Positions 32,745-41,163 of a DNA stretch of 64,000 bases are shown here, piece after piece. A program made the position numbers and the translations under genes. How positions within the stretch are numbered: position 1 is the first letter of the stretch; the number at the start of each line of letters is the position of its first letter. Under the pieces are notes generated by a model. It was not told the DNA's origin and did no database searches. It saw only the letters and a program-made list of their open reading frames with translations. Source of the DNA: Pseudomonas gingeri (GTDB lineage Bacteria > Pseudomonadota > Gammaproteobacteria > Pseudomonadales > Pseudomonadaceae); the NCBI RefSeq assembly GCF_013385635.1, contig NZ_JACAPR010000001.1:124001-188000 (forward strand), in the 5' to 3' direction.

Positions 32745-33111
32745 ATACCCGTTTTTCGACGAGGCGTTCCAGTTCGGCTGTGTTCCAGTGTTTCTGTCGG
32801 ATGGCCTGATAGAGCATGCCGATGGTCAGGGCGACCTTGCGGCTGCGGACCTTGGTGCGACGTTTGGCGAAAACATCGAAACCTTCGGGTTCGAAATAGC
32901 GATAGGGATCGAAGTCGACGAGATCCAGGATGAATCGCTCTTCCAGTGCCTCCATCAACTCACTGGCGTCCTTGCCGTCGCAGCCCAGGTCGAGATTGAT
33001 GGCTGTGTGCAGGCCAACGGACTTGTGCTCCGGCAAGCCGATCTCGTCGTCCAGCAATTCGATCAGTTGTTTCATCAGTTCAGTGTCTGGAAGGCTGCTG
33101 GCCAATATCAT
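32743..33111 (-). CDS. DUF1493-like acyl-carrier-protein-fold protein
   Basis: About 122 residues from the ATG at 33111. The sequence resembles DUF1493 proteins, which have an acyl-carrier-protein-like fold: DELGLPEHKSVGLHT region, then SELMEALEERFILDLVDFDPYRYFEPEGF. The start is uncertain (GTG 33144, ATG 33111 or ATG 33075); none has a good ribosome site. No synthase or transferase is beside it. Members may act as carrier-like or immunity proteins; the function here is unknown. Sits at the edge of an accessory patch with two toxin-antitoxin modules. Confidence 0.65.
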   Translation of the reverse strand: MILASSLPDTELMKQLIELLDDEIGLPEHKSVGLHTAINLDLGCDGKDASELMEALEERFILDLVDFDPYRYFEPEGFDVFAKRRTKVRSRKVALTIGMLYQAIRQKHWNTAELERLVEKRV

Positions 33112-33264
33112 TGGGCAAGTGTCTCGGTGGAAGCCCGAAAGCACGAAGGCCCGCTAGACGAATCGGTGCGGGCCTTGGAAGTTGGGCAAATGTTCAACGC
33201 AGATGCGTTGCGGAAATTTTATCAATCGGCCTGACCCTGCACAACAAACCTGGCGGGTAATACC

Positions 33265-33678
33265 TCAGTGAACCCAGTCTTCGTATTCGAGCCCTGTAAC
33301 ACGGCTGAACTCACGTAGATTGTTGGTGATCAGCTTGCATCCCGTGGCTATGGCGTGGCCCGCGATGGCCGTGTCATTACCGCCAATGAGCGAGCCGATA
33401 TCCGTCAGTTGGCGTCTCACTTCGACTGTCGCGTCCACGGCGTTCTGATCCCACGGCAGGATCGCATCCAGGCGCTTCACAAATTCATCGATCATTATTT
33501 TGTGTCTGGAGGAAGCTTTTTTGCCGATCTGTCCGTAGCGCATTTCTGAATAAGTGATCGCAGAAATTACGATCCGGTTATTTCGACCCACTTCTGCTGC
33601 CAATCGCTTCAATACAGATTCTGGGCGCTCACGCATGATGAACGAGCAAGTACAGGTATCGAGCATATAGGTGGTCAC
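33265..33678 (-). CDS. VapC-type PIN-domain toxin
   Basis: PIN-domain ribonuclease toxin, 137 residues, predicted to cut RNA. Acidic active-site residues expected of the fold are present: Asp7 (MLDTC), Glu45 (TYSEMRYG), Asp102 (GGNDTAIAGHA), and TNN near 118-120. Starts with GTG inside the antitoxin stop (GTGA, 4-bp overlap). Close to the FitB/VapC group. Intact by sequence. Confidence 0.88.
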   Translation of the reverse strand: MTTYMLDTCTCSFIMRERPESVLKRLAAEVGRNNRIVISAITYSEMRYGQIGKKASSRHKIMIDEFVKRLDAILPWDQNAVDATVEVRRQLTDIGSLIGGNDTAIAGHAIATGCKLITNNLREFSRVTGLEYEDWVH

Positions 33679-33905
33679 AGACTGAACCTGCCTTCATCGC
33701 CGATGATGTCCGGGCGTTCTTGTAGAAAGTCAGCATCAGCCGCAGGTAGCTCTGCCAGCGATTGCCAGCTGGGGCGCACAGGGCGCAGGGTGATCACATC
33801 GCCATTGCGCGTGATCTCCAGTTCTCCTACGCCTTCATAAGCCATGTCATTTGGCAGGCGTATCGCCTGATTTTTGCCGTTCTTGAAAATTGAGACTGTG
33901 CGCAT
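33675..33905 (-). CDS. VapB-type AbrB-fold antitoxin
   Basis: 76 residues. The N-terminal swapped-hairpin AbrB DNA-binding domain is seen (MRTVSIFKNGKNQAIRLP, then LEITRNGDVITLRPV), and the C-terminal tail should wrap the toxin. ATG 33905 has AGGGG 8 bases upstream; the open frame reaches 34001 without a better start. Its promoter carries two copies of a 21-bp operator, so self-repression is likely. Confidence 0.87.
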   Translation of the reverse strand: MRTVSIFKNGKNQAIRLPNDMAYEGVGELEITRNGDVITLRPVRPSWQSLAELPAADADFLQERPDIIGDEGRFSL

Positions 33906-33916
33906 GATATCGCCCC

Positions 33917-33975
33917 TGCATATGTCTGGCATATGCAGTGTAGCGTCGGTTCTTTGCATAGGCAAGGCATATGCC
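33917..33975 (-). promoter_or_regulatory. Promoter with two operators of the VapBC-type module
   Basis: Operator 1 at 33917-33937 is TGCATATG-5-CATATGCA, a perfect dyad. Operator 2 at 33955-33975 is TGCATAGG-5-CATATGCC, with the same 8-5-8 layout. Between and over them, reading the minus strand, are a -35 TTGCCT (33965-33960), 17 bases, and a -10 TACACT (33942-33937). Bound antitoxin would cover both promoter elements. Confidence 0.8.
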
Positions 33976-34158
33976 AGCTCGGGCATCGTCTGAATTATCA
34001 CCGGGTTACCTCCAGAAGGGATTTCCTCCGGGCTATGAAAGTCAGCGTCAGAAGGTCGAATGCAATAATGACGGTGTTGACACCAGCTGTGGATCAGCTT
34101 TTACCTTCAATCTCGTAGCCAGACTCTCAAAATGGGCTGTGAACTCCTCAAGATCAGT

Positions 34159-34185
34159 AGGCCATTTCCTATTGCGAAATGGCCT
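34159..34185. terminator. Hairpin in the accessory patch
   Basis: Perfect 10-bp stem (34159-34168 with 34176-34185) and 7-base loop, followed by GTTTG. Possible terminator of the broken gene to its right, read leftwards, or of nothing. Confidence 0.45.
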
Positions 34186-34212
34186 GTTTGTCGTGATGTT
34201 ACTGGGCGACTT

Positions 34213-34470
34213 GCCTGCTCAATGCCATCGTTCGCTGCTGAACCAACTGCAACAGGTCACAACCTTCGCGCACCAACAGGTAGGCGGCATTGGTGATATG
34301 GGGGAGGTCTTTGTCGCAGGTGGTGTTGAGGCTGACGCAGGTCATGGTCTCCAGCAGGTCGCTGGCGGCCTGGAGGCTTCGGCGGGGCAGCGCAAGGCGC
34401 GGCGTTTTGGTTGCTGAGGATGGTTCGCAGAACCCTTTGGCTCACATCAGCCTCGACTGTTCGATAGACA
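34213..34470 (-). pseudogene. Probable frameshifted small protein gene
   Basis: Minus-strand reading gives a protein-like C-terminal part (SLQAASDLLETMTCVSLNTT, then LPHITNAAYLLVREGCDLL) without a start in its frame. A possible N-terminal part (VEADVSQRVLRTILSNQNAA) lies just upstream in another frame. The two would join by a small frameshift near 34400. The family is not recognised. No gene is otherwise seen in 33979-34515. Confidence 0.4.
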
Positions 34471-34478
34471 GGAGGCAC

Positions 34479-34515
34479 TTGTCTGTTTTATACAGAATTT
34501 TGTATAGTCTGGCGT
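34479..34515 (+). promoter_or_regulatory. Promoter and operator of the HigBA-type module
   Basis: TTGTCT (34479-34484), 18 bases, then TATAGT (34503-34508). The dyad TATACA-6-TGTATA (34489-34506) covers the spacer and -10. The predicted start of the RNA lies at or next to the toxin ATG at 34516, so the message may be leaderless. Confidence 0.7.
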
Positions 34516-34857
34516 ATGAAGCGAAACCATAAGCCCATTGCGTTCTGCGGCAGCTCTCTTGGTGACCTGCGCGCTTTTCCAGAAGATGCCCGCCGGGAGG
34601 CCGGGCACCAACTGGATCAGGTCCAGCAAGGCCGTGAGCCGGACGATTGGAAAGCCATGGCGAGCATCGGCGCTGGCGTTCGTGAGATACGTATCCGAGA
34701 AGCTTCTGGAGCTTTCCAAGTGATCTATGTTGCGAAGTTCGAAGACGCTATTTTCGTGTTGCACTGCTTCCAGAAGAAAACCCAGAAAACCAGCCGCTCC
34801 GACATCGTGCTGGCCACCCAACGACTGAAAGACTTGATAAAGGAGTCTGGCTCATGA
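34516..34857 (+). CDS. HigB/Gp49-like RelE-superfamily toxin
   Basis: 113 residues of the phage Gp49-like branch of RelE/HigB mRNA interferases. Family features: basic core and the C-terminal segment VLHCFQKKTQKTSRSDIVLA. The antitoxin follows in the toxin-first order typical of higBA. There is no Shine-Dalgarno before the ATG. The 4-bp ATGA overlap couples it to the antitoxin. Confidence 0.88.
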   Translation: MKRNHKPIAFCGSSLGDLRAFPEDARREAGHQLDQVQQGREPDDWKAMASIGAGVREIRIREASGAFQVIYVAKFEDAIFVLHCFQKKTQKTSRSDIVLATQRLKDLIKESGS

Positions 34858-35132
34858 GCCAACATTTCGAAAGCGTCTGGGATGCCATTGAGGACACTCC
34901 AGCCCAAGCCGAAAACATGAAGGTGCGTTCCGCTTTGATGATCGCTTTGAAGGGGCGCATCGAGGTGGAGGGTTTGTCGCAGGCGAAGGCTGCCAAACTG
35001 TTCGGGGTTACTCAACCGCGCATTTCCGATCTGCTTCGCGGCAAGATCACGCTGTTCAGCATCGATACGCTGATCAACATGCTGGCCACCGCCGGACTGC
35101 ATGTAGAACTGCAAATCTCCCAGGCGGCCTAA
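34854..35132 (+). CDS. HigA-type XRE antitoxin
   Basis: 92 residues with an XRE helix-turn-helix at about 40-65 (LSQAKAAKLFGVTQPRISDL). The start codon overlaps the toxin stop. It should neutralise the toxin and repress the shared promoter. Closest to the small HigA antitoxins paired with Gp49-like toxins. Confidence 0.9.
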   Translation: MSQHFESVWDAIEDTPAQAENMKVRSALMIALKGRIEVEGLSQAKAAKLFGVTQPRISDLLRGKITLFSIDTLINMLATAGLHVELQISQAA

Positions 35133-35195
35133 ACATCAGCGTTGACCGAACCTGGCAGCGACGAGGGCATGGAGGCGAACGATATCCGCCCCTGA

Positions 35196-35933
35196 TCAGT
35201 CCGCCGGTTCATACGTCTGCATCGCCGTGCAATACCGCGCCTGCATCCCCTTGCTCTGCTCGTCCTTGTCGCGGTTCGAGCGTTTGCCCCATTCCGCGCA
35301 CTGTTCCTTGAAAAATACCTCGGCGGCCTTGCGGCACTCGCGATGTTCCGTGGAGGTGGTCGGGAAGTTTGCGCAGACGCTGGCATTGTCGATGACGTTG
35401 TTGAAGATGCGCCATTTCGCGGCGTAGCGATTACGCCCGTCCCACTCGCGGATGAGTACGGTGGCGACTTCGCCCCGGCGCGTATGGGTGGCTTCGGGCG
35501 CCTTCAGGTCGGCCTTGTACTCGGCCAGGTAGCTGGCGGATACCAGTCCCTGGGCCTTGGGCGGCGGTGCCTGGATTTGCGCGGCGACGGGCTCCGCCGG
35601 CAGTGGCGCGAGGTTGGCGCTGGGTTCGGTCCGCAGTTGCAGCGGCTCTGCCGGTGCTTCGGGCTGGACGCCAGGCTCGGTCGTCAGCGGTTCGGCAGCA
35701 GGCTGTGGTATCGGTTCATTCTGTGGCGGGCGATGACTGCTGTTCCGGCTGTGCACCATGTAGCCAAGCATGCCCAACAGGATCAGCAGCAGTAGCCACA
35801 GACCGTAGGATCTGGGCCGAACCGGGCGTGGTGGCTTTTGCCGGGTCGGGTGCGATCCCAGAACCACGTCGAAATGCTCGGGGTGCAGGCGCTTGAAATG
35901 AATGACGCCGTCGTCTTCAGGGGGTTGTTGCAT
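35196..35933 (-). CDS. Single-span membrane protein with Pro-rich linker
   Basis: 245 residues, family not recognised. Residues 1-42 are cytoplasmic, one membrane helix lies at about 44-61 (YGLWLLLLILLGMLGYMV), a Pro/Glu/Ala-rich linker covers 65-130, and a C-terminal globular part has four cysteines (Cys in SVCANF, RECRKA, EQCAEW, ARYCTA). That pattern fits a periplasmic disulfide-bonded domain. No operon partner; divergent from the YfaP-like gene. Confidence 0.75.
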   Translation of the reverse strand: MQQPPEDDGVIHFKRLHPEHFDVVLGSHPTRQKPPRPVRPRSYGLWLLLLILLGMLGYMVHSRNSSHRPPQNEPIPQPAAEPLTTEPGVQPEAPAEPLQLRTEPSANLAPLPAEPVAAQIQAPPPKAQGLVSASYLAEYKADLKAPEATHTRRGEVATVLIREWDGRNRYAAKWRIFNNVIDNASVCANFPTTSTEHRECRKAAEVFFKEQCAEWGKRSNRDKDEQSKGMQARYCTAMQTYEPAD

Positions 35934-36164
35934 GGTTAGCCGCTGCCTTCCTTGGTGAGTCAGCGGGTTATCGGCGCTTTCTCATGGGCTTTGAGGAGAA
36001 TTGCAGATTAAATCGCGAAATGGCCGATTGCCAGTAACGACCGCTCCACAAAAATGAAATTTCCTTCATGAAAGTCAGACGGTTTAGGCAAAAAATCGGT
36101 ATGTTTCCCTGCAATTTTTAGGGCGTCATTCGACGTTCGAACGTGCACTTAAAGGGAGTTAAGT

Positions 36165-37340
36165 ATGTCTCTGCTTCGCGTGGCCTCGGTGTTGTCGTTG
36201 TGTGCCGCGGCATGGACGGTCCAGGCCGAATCATTGCCCATCGAAGTGCTCAGTGCCGTGGTCAAGGACCAGAAGATCGCCGACGCCGAGGTGCTGTTGC
36301 AGCGCAACGGTGAGCAGAACGTGGTTGGCAAGACCAACGCTCAGGGCCAGGTCACCCTCTCGGCCAACTTCGCCGATGACGCCAGCAACCTGCTGATCAT
36401 CAAGAAGGCCGGTTACTCCAACCTGGTGGTCAAGTGCCCCTGCAAGGATATGACCTACGCCATCAGTCCGGTGATGCAGAGCCTCGACGGCCTGCGCGTA
36501 GTGCTGACCTGGGGCAAGACCCCGGCGGACCTCGACTCCCACATGATTTTCCCCGGTAACAACATCTACTTCGAACAGCAGAAGGGCGACGATGCCGAGC
36601 TGGATGTGGATGACACCGACAGCTACGGTCCGGAAACCATCACCCTGCAGAAGAAGCACTACGGCGAAAGTTATGTGTACGCGGTGCATGACTTCACCAA
36701 CGGTGGCAATCCGGCCTCGCGCCAGTTGTCCAACAGTCAGGCCAAGGTGTTTGTCTACATGGGCCAGTCGCTGGTGCGTACCTACTACGTGCCGGCCAAT
36801 CGCAGTGGCAACCTGTGGACCGTGTTCCGCATGACCGGCAATGGCGACTTCCAGGACATCAATACCTTCAGCGGCGTGACCGTGGAAGCCAAGGATGTGC
36901 TGAACGAAGTTTCGCCATTGCTGGACGATAAGGTCGCGGTCGCCGAAGTGGCGGTCAGCTCCACGGCCCAGGCCGATGCGAAGGCGCTGAATGTCAAAGG
37001 CGAAGCAGCTTACAAGGCCGGCAATCTGGAGCAGGCGATAGCCTTCTTCCGCCAGGCTATCGATCTGAATAACAGCTTCGGTCAGGCCTACAGCAACCTC
37101 GGTCTGGCGTATCAGAAAGCGGGCAACACCGCCGAAGCCATCTGGGCCAACCGCAAAGCCGTTGCCCTGGCCTCCGGCAACTCGGCGAATACCGTGCGCG
37201 CCAGTTCCTACTACAACATTGCCCGTATCTACGAAGACGCCGGGCAGTTCTCCGACGCCCTGCGTCACTATGAACTGGCCAAGGAGCAGAAGGCCAACCC
37301 GGTGTATGACACGGCGATCGAGCGGGTCAAGAATCGCTGA
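36165..37340 (+). CDS. Exported YfaP-like (DUF2135) protein with TPR repeats
   Basis: 391 residues: signal peptide 1-21, a carboxypeptidase-regulatory-like beta domain (about 22-105), a YfaP/DUF2135-like domain (about 107-235; LDSHMIFPGNNIYF and YVYAVHDFTNGG), then TPR repeats (about 275-350, AYKAGNLEQAIAFFRQAI). Periplasmic. A good AAAGGGAG site precedes the ATG. Role unknown; such proteins are often found with envelope and inter-bacterial systems. No such system is adjacent. Confidence 0.82.
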   Translation: MSLLRVASVLSLCAAAWTVQAESLPIEVLSAVVKDQKIADAEVLLQRNGEQNVVGKTNAQGQVTLSANFADDASNLLIIKKAGYSNLVVKCPCKDMTYAISPVMQSLDGLRVVLTWGKTPADLDSHMIFPGNNIYFEQQKGDDAELDVDDTDSYGPETITLQKKHYGESYVYAVHDFTNGGNPASRQLSNSQAKVFVYMGQSLVRTYYVPANRSGNLWTVFRMTGNGDFQDINTFSGVTVEAKDVLNEVSPLLDDKVAVAEVAVSSTAQADAKALNVKGEAAYKAGNLEQAIAFFRQAIDLNNSFGQAYSNLGLAYQKAGNTAEAIWANRKAVALASGNSANTVRASSYYNIARIYEDAGQFSDALRHYELAKEQKANPVYDTAIERVKNR

Positions 37341-37577
37341 ATAGCGAACTGATCCAAACCCACAACGCGCCCTGTCTGGCGCGTTGTTCGTTTCCGGAGG
37401 TTGTGGGCCCGGGCGCCTCGTGGATGTGTATCCGGGTATTGGTCGCTATCGCGCAACCGCGGCCCGCTTTGCGCTAGGCTGGCGCGTTGTAGTGGTTTGT
37501 AATGCTTGCCTCGGCCCTTTTCTCGCCTGACCGCCTAGGGTTTGTTTTATCCACAGCGGTCAACGGAGTGACAGCTT

Positions 37578-39530
37578 ATGCACGACACCCTCCAGCGGGT
37601 TTTTGGTTATCCACGGTTTCGCGACGGCCAGGAAGCGGCGATCAGCGCGGTGTTGGCCGGGCGTTCGGCGGCGGCGATCTTTCCCACCGGCTCCGGCAAG
37701 TCCCTGTGTTATCAACTGCCGGCGCTGCTTTTGCCGCACCTGACGTTGGTGGTGTCGCCACTGCTGGCGCTGATGCAGGACCAGTTGGCCTTTCTGCAAC
37801 GCCACGGCATTGCAGCGGCGAGCATCGACTCGGTACAGAGTCGCGATGAGGCCAATGCGGTGATGGCCCGGGCGCGCTCCGGCGAATTGAAGATCCTGAT
37901 GATTTCCGTGGAGCGCCTGAAGAACGAGCGTTTCCGCCATTTCCTCCAGCAGGTGCAGATTTCCCTGCTGGTGGTGGACGAGGCCCACTGTATCTCCGAA
38001 TGGGGGCATAACTTCCGTCCGGATTACCTCAAGCTGCCGGACTATCAGCGCCAGTTCCGCATTCCCCAGGCCTTGTTGCTGACCGCCACCGCGACGCCGA
38101 AAGTGATCGCCGACATGCAGGCCAAGTTCGCCATTGCGCCGGGCGATGTGGTCACCACCGGTTTCTACCGGCCCAACCTGAACCTGCTGGTGGAGCCGGT
38201 CAGCGGCGCGGACAAGCGCCGTCGCCTGGTGGAGTGGCTGGGAGAGCGCAGCGGGCAACCGAGCATCGTCTACGTCACCCTGCAGAAAACCGCCGAGCAG
38301 ATTGCCGAACACCTGAGCCAGCGCGGTATTGCGGCGAGCGCTTATCACGCCGGCCTGCCCCATGAGCAGCGCGAGGCGATCCAGAAGCAGTTCATGGCCG
38401 GGCAGTTGAACTGCATCGTCGCCACCATCGCCTTCGGCATGGGTATCGACAAGAGCGATATCCGCAACGTGGTGCACTTCGACCTGCCCAAGTCCATCGA
38501 GAACTACAGCCAGGAAATCGGTCGGGCCGGGCGCGACGGCCAGCCTTCCGATTGCCTGGTACTGGCCAACCGCGACAGCCTCAATGTCCTGGAGAACTTC
38601 GTCTACGGCGATACGCCGGAACTGGAGGGGATTCGACGGGTGCTGGATGAGTTGCAGGGCGCGGGCCCGGACGGCCAGTGGGAGTTTCTGCTCGGGCCCT
38701 TGGCGGACCAGAGCAATATTCGCCAGCTGCCACTCAAGACCCTGCTGGTCCAGCTGGAATTGCGTGGCTTGATCGCACCGCGTTATGCCTATTTTGCCGA
38801 GTACCGTTTCAAGTTCCTCGTGGAGCCGGAGGTGCTGCTGGCGAAGTTCGAGGGCGAGCGGCGCGATTTTGTCGCGGCGATCATCCAGACCTCCAGTCGT
38901 GCCCGGACCTGGGCCACGGTGAATTTCGACGCCTTGTACCAGCAGCACCAGGCCGAGCGCGGGCGGGTGGTGAAGGCCCTGGACTTCTTCCAGGAGCGGC
39001 GCTGGATCGAGTTGGAGAGCAAGCAGATGACCGAGGTCTACAGCCTGCTGGTCAGCGACTTCGATCCCCATGCCTTGAGCCTGGAGCTGTATGCCTGTTT
39101 CGCCCAGCATGAGGTCAGCGAGATTGCGCGGATTCACGCGATGCTGGCGTTGTTTGCGACCGAACAATGTCTGGGTTATCGGCTGGCCCGCTATTTCGGC
39201 GACGAGCAGGCGCCTGAGCGCTGTGGGCATTGTTCGGTGTGTCACGGGCAAGTGGCCCGGCTACCGGAGCCGCCGGCACTGACTGCGCTCGATCAGCGCG
39301 ATTTCCCGGCGCTTTGCAGTGGATTTATCCACAGGCACCAGGAGCACAGCGGGCATGCACCGAGTGCCGAGTGCCTGACGCGCTTCCTGTGCGGTATCAG
39401 CGTGCCGTTGTTCACGAAGTTGAAGGCGAGGGCGCTACCGGGTTTTTCGGCGCTGGAGGCCTATCCCTATGCGGAAGTACGGGAGTGGGTCGCGGCCCGG
39501 TCCCATGCAGGGCAGGCACAAAGCGCCTAG
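37578..39530 (+). CDS. RecQ-family DNA helicase
   Basis: 650 residues. Superfamily 2 helicase: Walker A PTGSGKS near 36-42, DEAHCISEWGHNFRPDY (the RecQ aromatic-rich loop), SAT-type LTATATP, and motif VI IGRAGRDGQ. A RecQ-type zinc-binding domain follows (four Cys including CGHCSVC near 555). No HRDC domain is visible at the C-terminus. Likely a second, RecQ-like helicase, not the canonical recQ; this is by length and domain content. GGAG precedes the ATG by 9 bases. Confidence 0.9.
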   Translation: MHDTLQRVFGYPRFRDGQEAAISAVLAGRSAAAIFPTGSGKSLCYQLPALLLPHLTLVVSPLLALMQDQLAFLQRHGIAAASIDSVQSRDEANAVMARARSGELKILMISVERLKNERFRHFLQQVQISLLVVDEAHCISEWGHNFRPDYLKLPDYQRQFRIPQALLLTATATPKVIADMQAKFAIAPGDVVTTGFYRPNLNLLVEPVSGADKRRRLVEWLGERSGQPSIVYVTLQKTAEQIAEHLSQRGIAASAYHAGLPHEQREAIQKQFMAGQLNCIVATIAFGMGIDKSDIRNVVHFDLPKSIENYSQEIGRAGRDGQPSDCLVLANRDSLNVLENFVYGDTPELEGIRRVLDELQGAGPDGQWEFLLGPLADQSNIRQLPLKTLLVQLELRGLIAPRYAYFAEYRFKFLVEPEVLLAKFEGERRDFVAAIIQTSSRARTWATVNFDALYQQHQAERGRVVKALDFFQERRWIELESKQMTEVYSLLVSDFDPHALSLELYACFAQHEVSEIARIHAMLALFATEQCLGYRLARYFGDEQAPERCGHCSVCHGQVARLPEPPALTALDQRDFPALCSGFIHRHQEHSGHAPSAECLTRFLCGISVPLFTKLKARALPGFSALEAYPYAEVREWVAARSHAGQAQSA

Positions 39531-39558
39531 GTGCTACAGAGGCAGAGTCTGCCTCGGA

Positions 39559-39647
39559 CCTGTAAGAGCCGGCTTGCCGGCGATGGCGTCCGCAAAATCG
39601 ATGCAAGGCTCACCGGCCTCATCGCTGGCAAGCCAGGCTCCTACAGG
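39559..39647. repeat. REP pair after the RecQ-like gene
   Basis: Two REP palindromes in opposite orientation: CCTGTAAGAGCCGGCTTGCC at the left and the complementary GCCAGGCTCCTACAGG at the right. Fills the gap between convergent genes. Confidence 0.85.
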
Positions 39648-39690
39648 TTCGCGGTGTTTCAGGTGCCCTGATTTATCGTTGAGCTGCGTC

Positions 39691-40194
39691 TTATTCCGCG
39701 GCAGCCGGTCTGTCGCTGAGCACGGCGTACTCGTCACCTTCCAGGGTAAAACCGGCTACTTCGCGCATGCCCAGGCGCTCATGGGCGCGCAGTGAGGCGG
39801 CATTGTCCCGACGGATAAAAAGAATCGCTTCACGACCCGGGTAATGCTGTTGGAGCTGTGCATAAAGCCGGGGCAGCAAGCCCTGGCCTCTTTCCGTGCT
39901 GGCTATGCAGGCGGGGCCATAGACGTAGGCGTCAGGTGTACCCGGCCATGCGTGCAGCATGGCCTGGATCGATGGCGGGGCGGGATGCATGTCCTTTGCC
40001 GCGCTGAACAGCACGCCAACGATCCTGCCATCGCGGGAAGCGACCACTACGGGCGAGGCACCAAGGGCCATCTGCCTGACCTTGTCGAGTGGGAACTCCC
40101 CGGTCAGCGATCCGCCCTGGGAGGGCGAGTTGGCCTGGAGCAGTTGGGCGATGCCCTCGATGTCTGCGGCGGTAGCGAGGTTGACCTTGTACAT
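39691..40194 (-). CDS. GNAT-family N-acetyltransferase
   Basis: 167 residues with a GNAT fold: DGRIVGVLFSA, then the acetyl-CoA loop STERGQGLLPRLYAQL (about residues 107-122), and the final RRDNAASLRAHERLGMREV. Substrate unknown. Good AGGAG site 8 bases before the ATG. Convergent with the RecQ-like gene across a REP pair. Confidence 0.88.
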   Translation of the reverse strand: MYKVNLATAADIEGIAQLLQANSPSQGGSLTGEFPLDKVRQMALGASPVVVASRDGRIVGVLFSAAKDMHPAPPSIQAMLHAWPGTPDAYVYGPACIASTERGQGLLPRLYAQLQQHYPGREAILFIRRDNAASLRAHERLGMREVAGFTLEGDEYAVLSDRPAAAE

Positions 40195-40296
40195 GAGTAG
40201 TCTCCTGAGGGGAGGCGAGCCTACTGCACGGATGGCACCCGGACTTGCATATTGCGCCCGGATTATAGACCCGTTGCAGGCGTGACCATGTTGCAG

Positions 40297-41055
40297 TCAG
40301 TTTCCAGGCTGCGCCGGCGCCAGGTTCTGGCCCACGGCCAGCCCGGCGCGGATCGCCGCCAGGGCAGCCTGGTAGTACGCCTTGCCTTCGGTCGATTCGG
40401 CAAAGGTCGAGAACTCTTCCAGCTCCGGGTCGGACAGGTCGCGATAGACGTACAGCAAGGTGTTGTCCAGGTCGTTGCCGATTTGCTGCATCAGCCGCTC
40501 GCGCTGGCCGTTGAGCAGGCCCTGGGCCGATCCCGCGCCCAGCAGGCCGGGAATCATCGAACTCAGGCTGTCGGCCGCGACGCCGGCGATGGCGAGGCTG
40601 ACTTCGGCGCCGGCTTCACGGGCCGGCAAGGCATTGGCCAGGTGGTTGATCAGCAGGCGACGCGTCGCGCTGGCTTCGATATGCGGCAGGCCCTGGGCAT
40701 TCTTGGCCAACTGGTCGCGACGGGTGGCCAGCAGTTCGGCGGCGACGATCTTGCGGCCCAGCGGGGACTGGAAGAACGTCAGGGCCGGCTTTGGATTGTT
40801 CAGGTTCTGGCGCAACTGGGCCTCGGCCCGCTGGTCCATGGCCTGTGGCGCAAAGCGCTGGTTGCTGTTGTTGACCAGGGCCTGGTAGACGGCCGGCGGC
40901 AAACTGTTGCGATACTTCTGCTGGGCGGCGCTCAGGGCATCGTTGAAATGCGCGCGTTGTTCCGGCCAACCGGCGACCTTGTACAACTGGTCGTGGCTGT
41001 CTGCCCAGGCGGGCAAGGTGCAGAACATCAACAGCGAAAAAAGCAAACGGCGCAT
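40297..41055 (-). CDS. DUF2059-family exported protein
   Basis: 252 residues with a signal peptide (MRRLLFSLLMFCTLPAWA, 18 residues) and two copies of a helical DUF2059-like segment (about 35-110 and 170-240; the second includes YVYRDLSDPELEEFSTF). Periplasmic, role unknown. AGGAG lies 5 bases before the ATG. Divergent from the 2OG oxygenase gene. Confidence 0.85.
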   Translation of the reverse strand: MRRLLFSLLMFCTLPAWADSHDQLYKVAGWPEQRAHFNDALSAAQQKYRNSLPPAVYQALVNNSNQRFAPQAMDQRAEAQLRQNLNNPKPALTFFQSPLGRKIVAAELLATRRDQLAKNAQGLPHIEASATRRLLINHLANALPAREAGAEVSLAIAGVAADSLSSMIPGLLGAGSAQGLLNGQRERLMQQIGNDLDNTLLYVYRDLSDPELEEFSTFAESTEGKAYYQAALAAIRAGLAVGQNLAPAQPGN

Positions 41056-41163
41056 AGGGACTCCTGTCTACAGCCGACTATTCTCCCGACGAGCGCGGGA
41101 CTTGTCGAGAATTCGTATTGTCATGCCAGGCGGCTCTGTCGGATTTCCAGGCGTATGGATACT

